Source of the DNA: Euzebyaceae bacterium
Lineage (GTDB): Bacteria > Actinomycetota > Nitriliruptoria > Euzebyales > Egibacteraceae
Assembly (NCBI GenBank): GCA_013696915.1
Contig: JACCXR010000332.1
Span: 1 to 16,017, forward strand
DNA length: 16,017 nt
Reading direction: 5' to 3'
The stretch's first letter is position 1. Every line of letters starts with the position of its first letter. Positions 5,983 through 13,260 of the stretch are shown here, one piece after another. The translations under genes and the position numbers were made by a program. Under the pieces are notes generated by a model, which worked only from the letters and a program-made list of their open reading frames with translations, did no database searches and was not told the origin of the DNA.

Positions 5983-6351
5983 ATGATTCAGCAGGAGACG
6001 AGGCTGCGGGTGGCCGACAACACCGGCGCGCGCGAGGTGCTGTGCATCCGCGTGCTCGGTGGGTCGGGGCGGCGCTACGCCTCCATCGGCGACGTGATCG
6101 TGGGGACCGTGAAGAACGCGATCCCCGCGTCGAACGTCAAGAAGGGCGACGTGGTCAAGGCCGTGGTCGTGCGGGTCCGCAAGGAGAAGCGCCGGCCGGA
6201 CGGGACGTACATCCGGTTCGACGACAACGCCTGCGTGCTCATCAACGACCAGCGCAACCCGCGGGGCACCCGCATCTTCGGCCCCGTCGGGCGCGAGCTC
6301 CGCGAGCGCCGCTTCATGAAAATCGTCTCGCTCGCCCCGGAGGTGCTCTAG
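5983..6351 (+). CDS. rplN: 50S ribosomal protein L14 (uL14)
   Basis: L14 forms part of the intersubunit bridge and the translation factor binding region. The 122-residue length is exactly typical. It opens MIQQETRLRVADNTGARE and contains IGDVIVGTVKNAIP, KKGDVVKAVVVRVRKE and DDNACVLINDQRNPRGTRIF, all hallmarks. It is the first gene of the spc block and follows a 281-bp gap holding repeats and hairpins, so it may have its own leader. The stop TAG directly abuts the L24 ATG. Confidence 0.97.
   Translation: MIQQETRLRVADNTGAREVLCIRVLGGSGRRYASIGDVIVGTVKNAIPASNVKKGDVVKAVVVRVRKEKRRPDGTYIRFDDNACVLINDQRNPRGTRIFGPVGRELRERRFMKIVSLAPEVL
6339..6345 (+). promoter_or_regulatory. Strong Shine-Dalgarno for L24 inside rplN
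   Basis: GGAGGTG within the last codons of rplN lies six bases before ATG 6352. It fixes the L24 start, which has no intergenic space of its own. Confidence 0.7.
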
Positions 6352-6669
6352 ATGCAGCGCATCAAGCGCAACGATACTGTCAAGGTGATCTCGGGCAAGG
6401 ACGCCGGCAAGGAAGGCCGGGTCGTGCGCGTCTACCCGACCGCCGACAAGGTCATGGTCGAGGGCATCAACCGCGTCACGAAGCACGAACGCGTGAAGAC
6501 GTCCCGCCGCGGCGCGCAGGAGGGCGGGATCTCGCACGTCGAGGCACCGCTGCACGTGTCGAACGTCATGCCCGTCTGCCCCGAGTGCGGGAAGCCGACG
6601 CGCGTCGGCAGCAAGATCGTGGATTCGAAGAAGACCCGTTACTGCCGCAGATGCGACTCGGAGTTCTAA
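6352..6669 (+). CDS. rplX: 50S ribosomal protein L24 (uL24), zinc-ribbon form
   Basis: L24 is one of the two initiators of large-subunit assembly. The 105-residue product starts with the KOW motif VKVISGKDAGKEGRVVRVYP (residues about 10-29) and has the family segment VEGINRVTKHER and EAPLHVSNVM. The C-terminal part holds CPECGKPTR and YCRRC, giving Cys 76, 79, 98 and 101 in a likely zinc ribbon; the mycobacterial protein lacks these cysteines. The start directly abuts the L14 stop and uses a strong GGAGGTG inside rplN. Confidence 0.96.
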   Translation: MQRIKRNDTVKVISGKDAGKEGRVVRVYPTADKVMVEGINRVTKHERVKTSRRGAQEGGISHVEAPLHVSNVMPVCPECGKPTRVGSKIVDSKKTRYCRRCDSEF

Positions 6670-6675
6670 AACGCC

Positions 6676-7251
6676 ATGTCCGACACCGACACCTACGTCC
6701 CGCGACTCAAGCAGCGCTACCACGACGGCATTCGCGAGCGGCTGCAGTCCCAGCTCGGGCTGTCCAACGTCATGCAGGTCCCCCGCCTGGAGAAGATCGT
6801 GCTCAATATGGGCGTGGGCGACGCCGTCACCGACGCGAAGGCCCTGGACGGTGCGCTGCGGGACCTCGCCGTCATCACCGGGCAGAAGGCGCAGGTCCGG
6901 CGCGCACGCAGGTCCATCGCGGCGTTCAAGCTGCGCGAGGGCATGCCGATCGGCGCGAAGGTGACGCTGCGGGGCGACCGGATGTGGGACTTCCTCGACC
7001 GACTCCTCGCGGTCGCGCTGCCGCGCATCCGCGACTTCAGGGGACTGGCCGCGAACTTCGACGGCCGCGGCAACTACACCTTCGGCGTGACCGAGCAGTT
7101 GATCTTCCCCGAGATCGACTACGACGCGGTCGACAAGGTCCGGGGCATGGACATCACGTTCGTGACGACCGCCGTCACCGACGAGCAGGGTCGCGCGCTG
7201 CTCGACGCCTTCGGCTTCCCGTTCGTCGGTTCCACGCCCACGGTGGGCTGA
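6676..7251 (+). CDS. rplE: 50S ribosomal protein L5 (uL5)
   Basis: L5 binds 5S rRNA in the central protuberance and contacts P-site tRNA. The 191-residue product fits the family (about 180). It shows VMQVPRLEKIVLNMGVGDAV, the segment ITGQKAQVRRARRSIAAFKL, LREGMPIGAKVTLRGDRMWD and FDGRGNYTFGVTEQLIFPEI, then GMDITFVTTAVTDEQGRALL. CGGAG before the L24 stop is a distant ribosome binding site candidate. It is six bases from rplX and 12 bases before rpsN. Confidence 0.97.
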   Translation: MSDTDTYVPRLKQRYHDGIRERLQSQLGLSNVMQVPRLEKIVLNMGVGDAVTDAKALDGALRDLAVITGQKAQVRRARRSIAAFKLREGMPIGAKVTLRGDRMWDFLDRLLAVALPRIRDFRGLAANFDGRGNYTFGVTEQLIFPEIDYDAVDKVRGMDITFVTTAVTDEQGRALLDAFGFPFVGSTPTVG

Positions 7252-7263
7252 GGAGACACACCC

Positions 7264-7449
7264 ATGGCCAAGAAGTCGATGATCGCGAAGGCGGCGCGCA
7301 AGCCGAAGTTCGGCGTGCGCGCGTACACGCGCTGCAACCGCTGCGGCCGCCCCCGGGCGGTGTACCGCAAATTCATGCTGTGCCGGGTGTGTTTCCGCGA
7401 GCTCGCCCACGCCGGCGACCTGCCCGGGATCCGCAAGAGCAGCTGGTAG
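7264..7449 (+). CDS. rpsN: 30S ribosomal protein S14, zinc-binding type (uS14)
   Basis: S14 helps assemble the small-subunit head near the A site. This is the short 61-residue zinc form (type Z), with Cys24, Cys27, Cys40 and Cys43 in CNRCGRPR and FMLCRVCFRELAH, and the conserved ending GDLPGIRKSSW. Its position between L5 and S8 is standard. GAGGAG overlapping the L5 stop is a good ribosome binding site. The zinc-free paralogue, where present, usually sits elsewhere under zinc control; none is seen here. Confidence 0.97.
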   Translation: MAKKSMIAKAARKPKFGVRAYTRCNRCGRPRAVYRKFMLCRVCFRELAHAGDLPGIRKSSW

Positions 7450-7482
7450 GGAAGTGCCGGACGAGGTCCTCCGGTAACCCCA

Positions 7483-7488
7483 GGGAGA
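7483..7488 (+). promoter_or_regulatory. Shine-Dalgarno deciding the S8 start
   Basis: GGGAGA lies ten bases before ATG 7499. It is too close to the in-frame GTG at 7490 and too far from ATG 7505, so 7499 is preferred. Confidence 0.55.
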
Positions 7489-7498
7489 AGTGAACACG

Positions 7499-7897
7499 AT
7501 GACGATGACCGACCCGGTGGCGGACATGCTCACCCGCATCCGCAACGCGAACGTCGCCTACTCCGAGGAGATCGCCATGCCCTCCTCGAAGCTGAAGGCG
7601 GAGATCGCGCGCATCCTCAAGAACGAGGGATACATCCGCGACTACCTCGTCGAGGCCACGAAGCCGCAGGCGACGCTGAAGCTCGCCCTCAAGTACTCCC
7701 GCGAGCGCGAACGCTCGATCTCCGGCGTGCGCCGCGTGAGCAAGCCGGGCCTGCGCGTCTACGCCCGCCGGGACGACATCCCCCGGGTGCTCGGAGGCCT
7801 CGGCGTCGCGATCATCTCGACCTCCTCGGGGCTCATGACCGACCGGGAGGCGCGCAAGCAGAACATCGGCGGCGAGGTCCTCGCCTACGTGTGGTAG
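7499..7897 (+). CDS. rpsH: 30S ribosomal protein S8 (uS8)
   Basis: S8 is a primary binder of the central domain of 16S rRNA; in E. coli it represses the spc operon. I chose ATG 7499, giving 132 residues and the classic opening MTMTDPVADMLTRIRNANVA, over the in-frame GTG at 7490. Further signatures are MPSSKLKAEIARILKNEGYI, RVSKPGLRVYARRDDIPRVL and GVAIISTSSGLMTDREARKQ, ending GGEVLAYVW. It lies 49 bp after rpsN and 31 bp before rplF. Confidence 0.97.
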   Translation: MTMTDPVADMLTRIRNANVAYSEEIAMPSSKLKAEIARILKNEGYIRDYLVEATKPQATLKLALKYSRERERSISGVRRVSKPGLRVYARRDDIPRVLGGLGVAIISTSSGLMTDREARKQNIGGEVLAYVW

Positions 7898-7928
7898 CGG
7901 ACCTGTCCGGTCCAAGGAGCGTTGAGCA

Positions 7929-8465
7929 ATGAGCCGCATCGGCAAGGAGCCAGTGTCGATCCCCGCGGGGGTCGACGTGAGGCTCGACGGCCGGACCCTG
8001 ACCGTCACCGGGCCCAAGGGGACGCTGACCCAGGACGTGCACCCCGACATCACCGTCACGGTCGACGACGGGCACGTCGTCGTCACGCGTCCGGACGACG
8101 AGCGCGAGCACCGCGCCCTGCACGGGCTGTTCCGTTCGCTGATCGCCAACATGGTCGTGGGCGTCACCGACGGCTACACCCGCCGGTTGGAGATCGTCGG
8201 CGTCGGCTACCGTGCCGCGGCCACCGGGAACGGCCTGACGCTGCAGCTCGGCTACAGCCATTCCATCGACTTCCCGGCTCCTGAGGGCATCACGTTCGAG
8301 GTGCCGGCGCCCACCCGGATCACGATCACGGGTTCGGACAAGCAGCAGGTCGGCCAGGTCGCCGCGAACATCCGCAAGCTGCGCAAGCCCGAGCCGTACA
8401 AGGGCAAGGGCATCCGCTACGAGGGTGAGCTGATCAGACGCAAGTCCGGCAAGGCCGCCGGGTGA
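7929..8465 (+). CDS. rplF: 50S ribosomal protein L6 (uL6)
   Basis: L6 lies near the sarcin-ricin loop and the factor-binding site. The 178-residue product is of normal length. It begins MSRIGKEPVSIPAGVDV, has the two repeated L6 domains (roughly residues 1-80 and 85-178), the connecting LEIVGVGYRAAATGN, and the diagnostic C-terminal RKLRKPEPYKGKGIRYEGE. AAGGAG nine bases upstream is a clear ribosome binding site. Confidence 0.97.
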   Translation: MSRIGKEPVSIPAGVDVRLDGRTLTVTGPKGTLTQDVHPDITVTVDDGHVVVTRPDDEREHRALHGLFRSLIANMVVGVTDGYTRRLEIVGVGYRAAATGNGLTLQLGYSHSIDFPAPEGITFEVPAPTRITITGSDKQQVGQVAANIRKLRKPEPYKGKGIRYEGELIRRKSGKAAG

Positions 8466-8517
8466 TTTCGGCTCCTCCGCCGCCGGCGGACCACGCAAGA
8501 CGAGGAGAGCGAGCAGC

Positions 8518-8877
8518 ATGACTGTCAGCACGAAGCGCGTCGCCCGCGAGCGCCGCCACCTCCGGGTGCGCAAGCGCGTCCGCGGCACAGCCGAGCGCCC
8601 CCGCCTCGCGGTCTACCGCTCGAACTCCGGCATCTACGCCCAGCTCATCGACGACCGCCTGGGCAGGACCCTCGCGGCGGCCTCCAGCCTGGACGACGGT
8701 CTGACGCCAGAGGGCGATGGGAAGATCGGCGTGGCCAGCGCCGTCGGCAAGCTGGTTGCCGAGCGCGCCCGGCAGGCCGGGATCGAGCAGGCGGTCTTCG
8801 ATCGCGGCGGCAACCGCTTCCACGGCCGCGTGAAGGCCCTGGCGGACGCGGCTCGCCAGGGCGGGCTCGACTTCTAA
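8518..8877 (+). CDS. rplR: 50S ribosomal protein L18 (uL18)
   Basis: L18 binds 5S rRNA together with L5. The 119-residue product has the basic N-terminus with RRHLRVRKRVRGTAERPRLA, then VYRSNSGIYAQLIDD, the alanine-rich helix AVGKLVAERARQAGIEQAVF and the conserved end DRGGNRFHGRVKALADAARQ followed by GGLDF. GAGGAGAG upstream gives a ribosome binding site. The 52-bp gap from rplF and the 40-bp gap to rpsE hold no other feature I can support. Confidence 0.96.
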   Translation: MTVSTKRVARERRHLRVRKRVRGTAERPRLAVYRSNSGIYAQLIDDRLGRTLAAASSLDDGLTPEGDGKIGVASAVGKLVAERARQAGIEQAVFDRGGNRFHGRVKALADAARQGGLDF

Positions 8878-8917
8878 GACCCCAGCAAGCAGCAGACAAC
8901 GGATTCGAGGACATCTC

Positions 8918-9523
8918 ATGGCTGGACCAGGTGGAGGCGCACCGCGCGGTGGCGGGGAGCGCGGCCGCGGCGGACGTGACCGCGGCGGACGCGGGTCCCG
9001 CGAGGAAGAGCGGAGCCCGTACGAGGAGAAGGTCGTCGCGATCAACCGCGTCGCGAAGGTCGTGAAGGGTGGGCGCAGGTTCTCCTTCACGGCGCTCGTG
9101 GTGGTCGGTGACGCCAACGGCACCGTGGGCGTGGGCTACGGCAAGGCGAAGGAGGTGCCCGCCGCCATCCAGAAGGGTGTCGAGGAGGCCAAGAAGAACT
9201 TCTTCAAGGTGCCCATGATCCAGAAGACGATCGTGCACCCTGCGATCGGCGAGGCCGGCGCCGGCAAGGTGGTGCTCAAGCCGGCGGCTCCCGGCACCGG
9301 CGTCATCGCCGGAGGACCGGTGCGCGCCGTGCTCGAGTGCGCCGGGATCAGCGACGTGCTCGCGAAGTCGCTCGGCACCTCCAATCCGATCAACGTCGTC
9401 CACGCGACCGTGGCGGCCCTGCGGAACCTGCGGACGCCACAGGACGTGGCCCGGCTCCGAGGCATGGAGCTCGAGGAGATGATCCCGCACAAGATGCTGG
9501 TGAACTACAGGGCGGGGGCCTGA
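8918..9523 (+). CDS. rpsE: 30S ribosomal protein S5 (uS5) with Gly/Arg-rich N-terminus
   Basis: S5 acts in decoding fidelity and, with S3 and S4, at the mRNA entry. The 201-residue product carries the S5 double-stranded RNA-binding domain from about residue 35 (YEEKVVAINRVAKVVKGGRR, FSFTALVVVGDANGTVGVGY) and the C-terminal domain with AGPVRAVLE-like GGPVRAVLECAGISDVLAKS and TSNPINVVHATVAAL. The first 30 or so residues are a Gly/Arg-rich extension with RGG-like repeats, a disordered basic arm found in varied form in actinobacteria. GAGGA is the ribosome binding site. Its stop overlaps the L30 ATG by one base. Confidence 0.97.
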   Translation: MAGPGGGAPRGGGERGRGGRDRGGRGSREEERSPYEEKVVAINRVAKVVKGGRRFSFTALVVVGDANGTVGVGYGKAKEVPAAIQKGVEEAKKNFFKVPMIQKTIVHPAIGEAGAGKVVLKPAAPGTGVIAGGPVRAVLECAGISDVLAKSLGTSNPINVVHATVAALRNLRTPQDVARLRGMELEEMIPHKMLVNYRAGA

Positions 9524-9744
9524 TGGCCGGCCACCTCGAGATCACGCAGGTGCGCAGCCTCATCGGCGCCAAGCAGGACCAGCGGCGGACGATCCGCGCA
9601 CTGGGCCTCAAGCGCATCCGCCACACCGTGACCCGCCCCGACCGTCCCGAGATCCGTGGCATGGTGGCCAAGGTCTCCCACCTCGTGGAGGTCCGCCCCG
9701 CCGATGCCTCGCCGCCTGCGGGGGGCGAAGGAGAGCCGCGATGA
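9523..9744 (+). CDS. rpmD: 50S ribosomal protein L30 (uL30)
   Basis: L30 is a small bacterial large-subunit protein lying against 23S and near 5S rRNA. The 73-residue product has the L30 pattern LEITQVRSLIGAKQDQRRTI followed by ALGLKRIRHTVTRPDRPEIR and GMVAKVSHLVEV. It then runs about a dozen residues past the usual end as a Pro, Gly and Glu tail. The ATG at 9523 overlaps the S5 stop (TGATG) and its own stop overlaps the L15 start (ATGA), so the three genes look translationally coupled. Confidence 0.95.
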   Translation: MAGHLEITQVRSLIGAKQDQRRTIRALGLKRIRHTVTRPDRPEIRGMVAKVSHLVEVRPADASPPAGGEGEPR

Positions 9745-10202
9745 AGATCCACCACCTCAAGCCCGCGCCCGGCGCCCACCGGGCGAAGACCCGCAAGGGC
9801 CGGGGCGAAGCCGCCGGCAAGGGCAAGACGGCCGGCCGGGGCACCAAGGGCAGCGGTGCCCGCAAGAACATGCCCGCCGGCTTCGAGGGCGGCCAGATGC
9901 CGCTGCAGCGGCGCCTGCCGAAGATGCCCGGGTTCACGCCGCGAAACCGGGTCGAGTACTCGACCGTCAACCTCGGCCGCATCGAGGCGTCGTTCGAGGC
10001 CGGCGAGGACGTCAGCCCGGCCTCGCTGCGCGAGCGTGGACTCGTCCGGCGCGGGAAGGCGCCCGTGAAGGTGCTCGGCGACGGGGAGCTCACGAAGGGC
10101 CTAACCGTCTCCGCGCACGCCTTCTCGGCGACGGCGTCGGAGAAGATCACCGGCGCCGGCGGCTCCGCCACCGTGCTGCCGCGCCGCGCGCCCGGCGCGT
10201 AG
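9741..10202 (+). CDS. rplO: 50S ribosomal protein L15 (uL15)
   Basis: L15 is a late-assembly large-subunit protein with a long, basic, extended N-terminal arm. The 153-residue product starts MKIHHLKPAPGAHRAKTRKG and has the glycine-rich arm GKGKTAGRGTKGSGARKNMP, then FEGGQMPLQRRLPKMPGF, which is diagnostic. The C-terminal globular part includes LVRRGKAPVKVLGDGELTK and ends AGGSATVLPRRAPGA. The start overlaps the L30 stop; secY follows after 12 bases. Confidence 0.97.
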   Translation: MKIHHLKPAPGAHRAKTRKGRGEAAGKGKTAGRGTKGSGARKNMPAGFEGGQMPLQRRLPKMPGFTPRNRVEYSTVNLGRIEASFEAGEDVSPASLRERGLVRRGKAPVKVLGDGELTKGLTVSAHAFSATASEKITGAGGSATVLPRRAPGA

Positions 10203-10214
10203 AGAGGACCCGCG

Positions 10215-11501
10215 ATGCTCCGCGCGTTCGCCAACGCCTTCAAGATCCCGGACCTGCGCGGGAAGATCCTTTTCACGCTCGCGATCATCGCGGTCTACCG
10301 GTTCGGCGCCGTCGTCCCCATCCCCGGGGTCGACTACGGCGTCCTGCGGGGGATCCTCGACCAGGCGAGCTCGTCGGGGATCACCCAGCTGCTGAACCTG
10401 TTCTCCGGCGGTGCGCTGACCCAGCTCGCGGTCTTCGCGCTCGGGATCATGCCGTACATCACGGCGAGCATCATCATGCAGCTGCTCACCGTCGTGATCC
10501 CGAAGCTGGAGGAGTGGCAGAAGGAAGGCGAGACCGGGACGAAGCGGATCACGCAGATGACCCGCTACCTCACGATCGTGCTCGCGATCCTCCAGTCCAC
10601 CGGCCTGATCGTGCTCATCCAGTCCGGGCAGCTGTTCCCCGGCATCGACACCGCCGGCCTCATCCCCGACGCGAGCATCGGCATCCGCGCCCTGATGGTG
10701 CTCACGCTGACCGCCGGGACGGCGTTCATCATGTGGCTCGGGGAGCTCATCACGCAGCGGGGCATCGGCAACGGCATGTCGCTGATCATCTTCTCGGCGA
10801 TCATCTCGGAGCTCCCCGGCACCGGCCTGCGGATCTACCAGACAGAGCCCGCGCTCCTGGCGCTGTTTATCGCCGTCGGACTGATCCTGGTCGTCGGGGT
10901 CGTGTTCGTCGAGCAGGGCCAGCGGCGGATCCCGGTGCAGTACGCCAAACGCCAGGTCGGCCGGCGCATGTACGGCGGCACGTCGACGTACATCCCCCTG
11001 AAGGTCAACCAGTCGGGCGTGATCCCGATCATCTTCGCCTCGTCGCTGCTGTACCTGCCGACGCTGGCGGCCTCGATCGTGAACCAGGCGTGGCTGACCA
11101 GCTTCGTGGACCGCTACCTCACCAACGGCGACCACTGGCTGTACATCCTCGTCTACTTCGCGTTGACGATCTTCTTCGCCTACTTCTACACGGCGATCAC
11201 GTTCAACCCGATCGACGTCGCCGACAACATGAAGAAGTACGGCGGCTTCATCCCCGGGATCCGGCCGGGGCGGCCGACGGCGGAGTACCTCGATCGCGTG
11301 CTCTCCCGGATCACGCTGCCCGGCTCGCTGTATCTGGCGACCCTGGCCATCCTGCCGCTGATCGCCCTGAGCCTCGCCGGCATCCAGTTCCCCCTCGGCG
11401 GTTCGACGCTGCTGATCATCACCGGGGTGGGCCTGGAGACCATGAAGCAGCTCGAGAGCCAACTGCTGCAGCGCCACTACGAGGGCTTCCTGAGGGGATG
11501 A
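10215..11501 (+). CDS. secY: Protein translocase subunit SecY
   Basis: SecY is the pore subunit of the SecYEG channel in the cytoplasmic membrane. The 428-residue protein shows ten likely membrane segments, roughly at residues 18-36, 72-94, 118-136, 158-178, 186-200, 216-236, 271-292, 315-335, 372-390 and 395-412. Signatures include YRFGAVVPIPGVDY at the plug, FALGIMPYITASIIMQLL, GNGMSLIIFSAIIS and the conserved GGTSTYIPLKVNQSGVIPII. The end, LLQRHYEGFLRG, is typical. The AGAGAGGA ribosome binding site overlaps the L15 stop. Location after L15 and before adk is standard. Confidence 0.98.
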   Translation: MLRAFANAFKIPDLRGKILFTLAIIAVYRFGAVVPIPGVDYGVLRGILDQASSSGITQLLNLFSGGALTQLAVFALGIMPYITASIIMQLLTVVIPKLEEWQKEGETGTKRITQMTRYLTIVLAILQSTGLIVLIQSGQLFPGIDTAGLIPDASIGIRALMVLTLTAGTAFIMWLGELITQRGIGNGMSLIIFSAIISELPGTGLRIYQTEPALLALFIAVGLILVVGVVFVEQGQRRIPVQYAKRQVGRRMYGGTSTYIPLKVNQSGVIPIIFASSLLYLPTLAASIVNQAWLTSFVDRYLTNGDHWLYILVYFALTIFFAYFYTAITFNPIDVADNMKKYGGFIPGIRPGRPTAEYLDRVLSRITLPGSLYLATLAILPLIALSLAGIQFPLGGSTLLIITGVGLETMKQLESQLLQRHYEGFLRG

Positions 11502-11502
11502 C

Positions 11503-12123
11503 GTGCGACTCGTTCTGCTGGGCCCCCCCGGCGCCGGCAAGGGCACGCAGGCCAGCGCGCTCGCGGCCAGGTTCGGGGTGCCCCATGTCTCGACCGGCGA
11601 CATCCTGAGGGAGAACGTCAGCGGGGGCACCGAGCTCGGCCGGGAGGCGCAGGCCTTCATGGACCGCGGCGACCTGGTGCCCGACGACCTCGTGAACCGG
11701 ATGGTGGCCGACCGGCTGGCGCATGCCGACGCGGCTGCGGGGTTCCTCCTCGACGGCTATCCCCGGACCGTGCCGCAGGCGCTCGTCCTCGAGGAACTGC
11801 TCGCCGGGCGGGAGGAACCGCTCGACGGCGTGCTGCGGTTCGTCGTCGATCTCTCCGAGCTGCTCCAGCGCCTTTCGGCGCGCCGCGAGATCGAGGGGCG
11901 TGCCGACGACTCCGAGGAGGCCGTCAGGCGCCGGTTCGAGGAGTACCGGGCCAAGACGCGGCCGCTGGAGGACTTCTACGCCGAGCGCGGGCTCGTGCGA
12001 GAGGTGGACGCGGTCGGAGCGGTGGAGGAGGTCACGGAGCGGGCGATCGCGGCGGTCGACGGGCACCACGGCGCCGACCTGCAGGGCCGGGCCACCGGCC
12101 GCGGGAGGAGCGACGTCACGTGA
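11503..12123 (+). CDS. adk: Adenylate kinase, short-LID form
   Basis: Adenylate kinase interconverts ATP plus AMP and two ADP in the cytosol. The 206-residue product has the P-loop GPPGAGKGT at residues 7-15, the STGDILRE AMP site with Arg36, and FLLDGYPRT with Asp84 and Arg88. In the LID region it reads EGRADDSEEAVRRRFEEYRA, the short form without the 25-30-residue lid insertion or zinc cysteines, as in many actinobacteria. The last 20 or so residues are an extra Gly/Arg tail. The start is GTG, one base after the secY stop, with AGGGG upstream. The stop overlaps the map GTG by four bases. Confidence 0.97.
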   Translation: MRLVLLGPPGAGKGTQASALAARFGVPHVSTGDILRENVSGGTELGREAQAFMDRGDLVPDDLVNRMVADRLAHADAAAGFLLDGYPRTVPQALVLEELLAGREEPLDGVLRFVVDLSELLQRLSARREIEGRADDSEEAVRRRFEEYRAKTRPLEDFYAERGLVREVDAVGAVEEVTERAIAAVDGHHGADLQGRATGRGRSDVT

Positions 12124-12950
12124 TCGTCCGGAAGTCCCCGGCCGAGGTGGAGGTCATGGCTCGTGCGGGCCGGGTCGTGGCCCGACTGCACGAGGTCGTC
12201 GCCGAAGCCGTCCGGCCGGGCATCTCCACGCTGCGCCTCGACGAGATCGCCGAGCGCGAGGTCCGCAATCACGGGGCCGTCCCGTCGTTCAAGGGGTACC
12301 GCGGCTTCCCCGCCACGCTGTGCACCTCCGTCAACTCCGAGATCGTGCACGGCATCCCGTCCGCCGACGTGGTCCTGCGCGATGGCGACCTCATCAAGAT
12401 CGACGCCGGCGCCATCGTCGACGGCTACCACGGCGACTCGGCCGTGACCTGGATCGTCGGGGACGCCGACCCGTCGGTCCGCGACCTCGTGGAGCGCACC
12501 CGCGCCGGCCTGTGGGCGGGGCTGTGTGAGGCGCGGCCCGGTAACCGCCTGACCGACATCTCCGCCGCCGTCGAGGCCCGCGCCCTGCCGCACGGCTACG
12601 GCGTCGTGCGCGAGTACGTCGGCCACGGCATCGGGCGCGCGCTGCACGAGGACCCGCACGTCCCGAACTACGGCCGTGCCGGGCGCGGACCGAAACTCGT
12701 CCCCGGGCTCGTCCTCGCGGTCGAGCCGATGTTCAACCTCGGCACCGCCGAGACCCGCGTCCTCGACGACGACTGGACCGTGGTGACGGCCGACGGTGCG
12801 CTGTCGGCGCACTGGGAGCACACCGTCGCGATCACCCCCGACGGCCCCTGGGTGCTCACCGCGCGCTGCGACGAGCCGGCGTGGCCCCTCCGGGAACCGT
12901 CACGCATCCCCGGGCACGCGCCGCCGGTGGACGCCCGGGGGGCGCGATGA
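12120..12950 (+). CDS. map: Methionine aminopeptidase, type I
   Basis: This cytosolic metalloenzyme removes the initiator methionine from nascent proteins. The 276-residue product has all five metal ligands in their usual contexts: Asp95 (KIDAGAIVDGYHGD), Asp106, His169 (YVGHGIGRALHEDP), Glu202 (LAVEPMF) and Glu233 (HWEHTVAI). The catalytic histidines His77 (NSEIVHGIP) and His176 are also present. It lacks the N-terminal SH3-binding zinc extension. The C-terminus runs about 25 residues past the catalytic core as a Pro/Arg-rich tail. It starts with GTG in a GTGA overlap with adk, and its stop overlaps a candidate promoter for the next block. Confidence 0.97.
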   Translation: MIVRKSPAEVEVMARAGRVVARLHEVVAEAVRPGISTLRLDEIAEREVRNHGAVPSFKGYRGFPATLCTSVNSEIVHGIPSADVVLRDGDLIKIDAGAIVDGYHGDSAVTWIVGDADPSVRDLVERTRAGLWAGLCEARPGNRLTDISAAVEARALPHGYGVVREYVGHGIGRALHEDPHVPNYGRAGRGPKLVPGLVLAVEPMFNLGTAETRVLDDDWTVVTADGALSAHWEHTVAITPDGPWVLTARCDEPAWPLREPSRIPGHAPPVDARGAR

Positions 12951-12956
12951 TATCCT
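12928..12956 (+). promoter_or_regulatory. Candidate promoter for the rpmJ-rpsM-rpsK-rpsD-rpoA block
   Basis: TGGACG (12928-12933, four of six matches to TTGACA) is followed after exactly 17 bases by TATCCT (12951-12956, a TAnnnT -10 box). The -10 box begins right after the map stop codon, in a window where TA-containing hexamers are rare. The following 166 bases to rpmJ are non-coding. Sequence match only; no start site is shown. Confidence 0.45.
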
Positions 12957-13122
12957 CGCCGTTCGGCCCGCGCACCGTCGGGTCTTTCGCCACGTGCGAC
13001 GGCGGCCACGAGTTCCCGCGAGTTCAGCGTACTCCGCCCGGTGCCGTCGCCGACGTCCTGCTACCGCAAGGCCCGAGCGCGGCGCTGAGTGCGGTGCGGC
13101 CTCACCCCCGAGCGAGGATGCG
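12951..13122 (+). other. Non-coding gap where infA would be expected
   Basis: These 172 bases lie between map and rpmJ, the usual site of infA (IF-1, about 72 codons) in actinobacteria and Firmicutes. The gap is too short for a full infA, and no frame reads an IF-1 pattern such as an EGTVVE or GKMRKxxI motif. It holds a weak inverted repeat, CCGTCG with CGACGG around 12977-13004, and a direct repeat CGAGTTC twice near 13009-13025. The GAGGA ribosome binding site of rpmJ closes it. Confidence 0.75.
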
Positions 13123-13236
13123 ATGAAGGTACAGCCGTCCGTGAAGAGGATCTGCGAGAAGTGCCGGATCATCCGCCGGCACGGTCGTGTCATGGTCATC
13201 TGCTCCAACCCCCGCCACAAGCAGCGCCAGGGCTGA
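13123..13236 (+). CDS. rpmJ: 50S ribosomal protein L36 (bL36), zinc form
   Basis: L36 is the smallest ribosomal protein, bound to 23S rRNA near the factor-binding region. The 37-residue product MKVQPSVKRICEKCRIIRRH and onward has the full zinc set Cys11, Cys14, Cys27 and His32 and ends NPRHKQRQG, as in the family. The ATG follows CGAGGA. It opens the alpha block, 24 bp before rpsM. Its reading frame extends open upstream through non-coding sequence, but only this start gives a family-length product. Confidence 0.97.
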   Translation: MKVQPSVKRICEKCRIIRRHGRVMVICSNPRHKQRQG

Positions 13237-13260
13237 TCGCCACCGTCCAAAGGAACAGGC

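Noticed and set aside
5905..7545. A 546-codon open frame on the minus strand across L14, L24, L5 and S14
   Set aside because: It is fully antisense to four certain genes and is His, Arg and Ala-rich, as expected for a shadow frame.
10101..11660. A 519-codon minus-strand frame opposite secY
   Set aside because: Composition is Asp, Arg, Gln and His-rich without domains; it is the antisense of secY codons.
13018..13086. A possible decayed infA remnant before rpmJ
   Set aside because: One frame reads a few residues loosely like the end of IF-1 (FSVLRP, then SP and YRK), but spacing and key residues do not fit. Similarity this weak is expected by chance.
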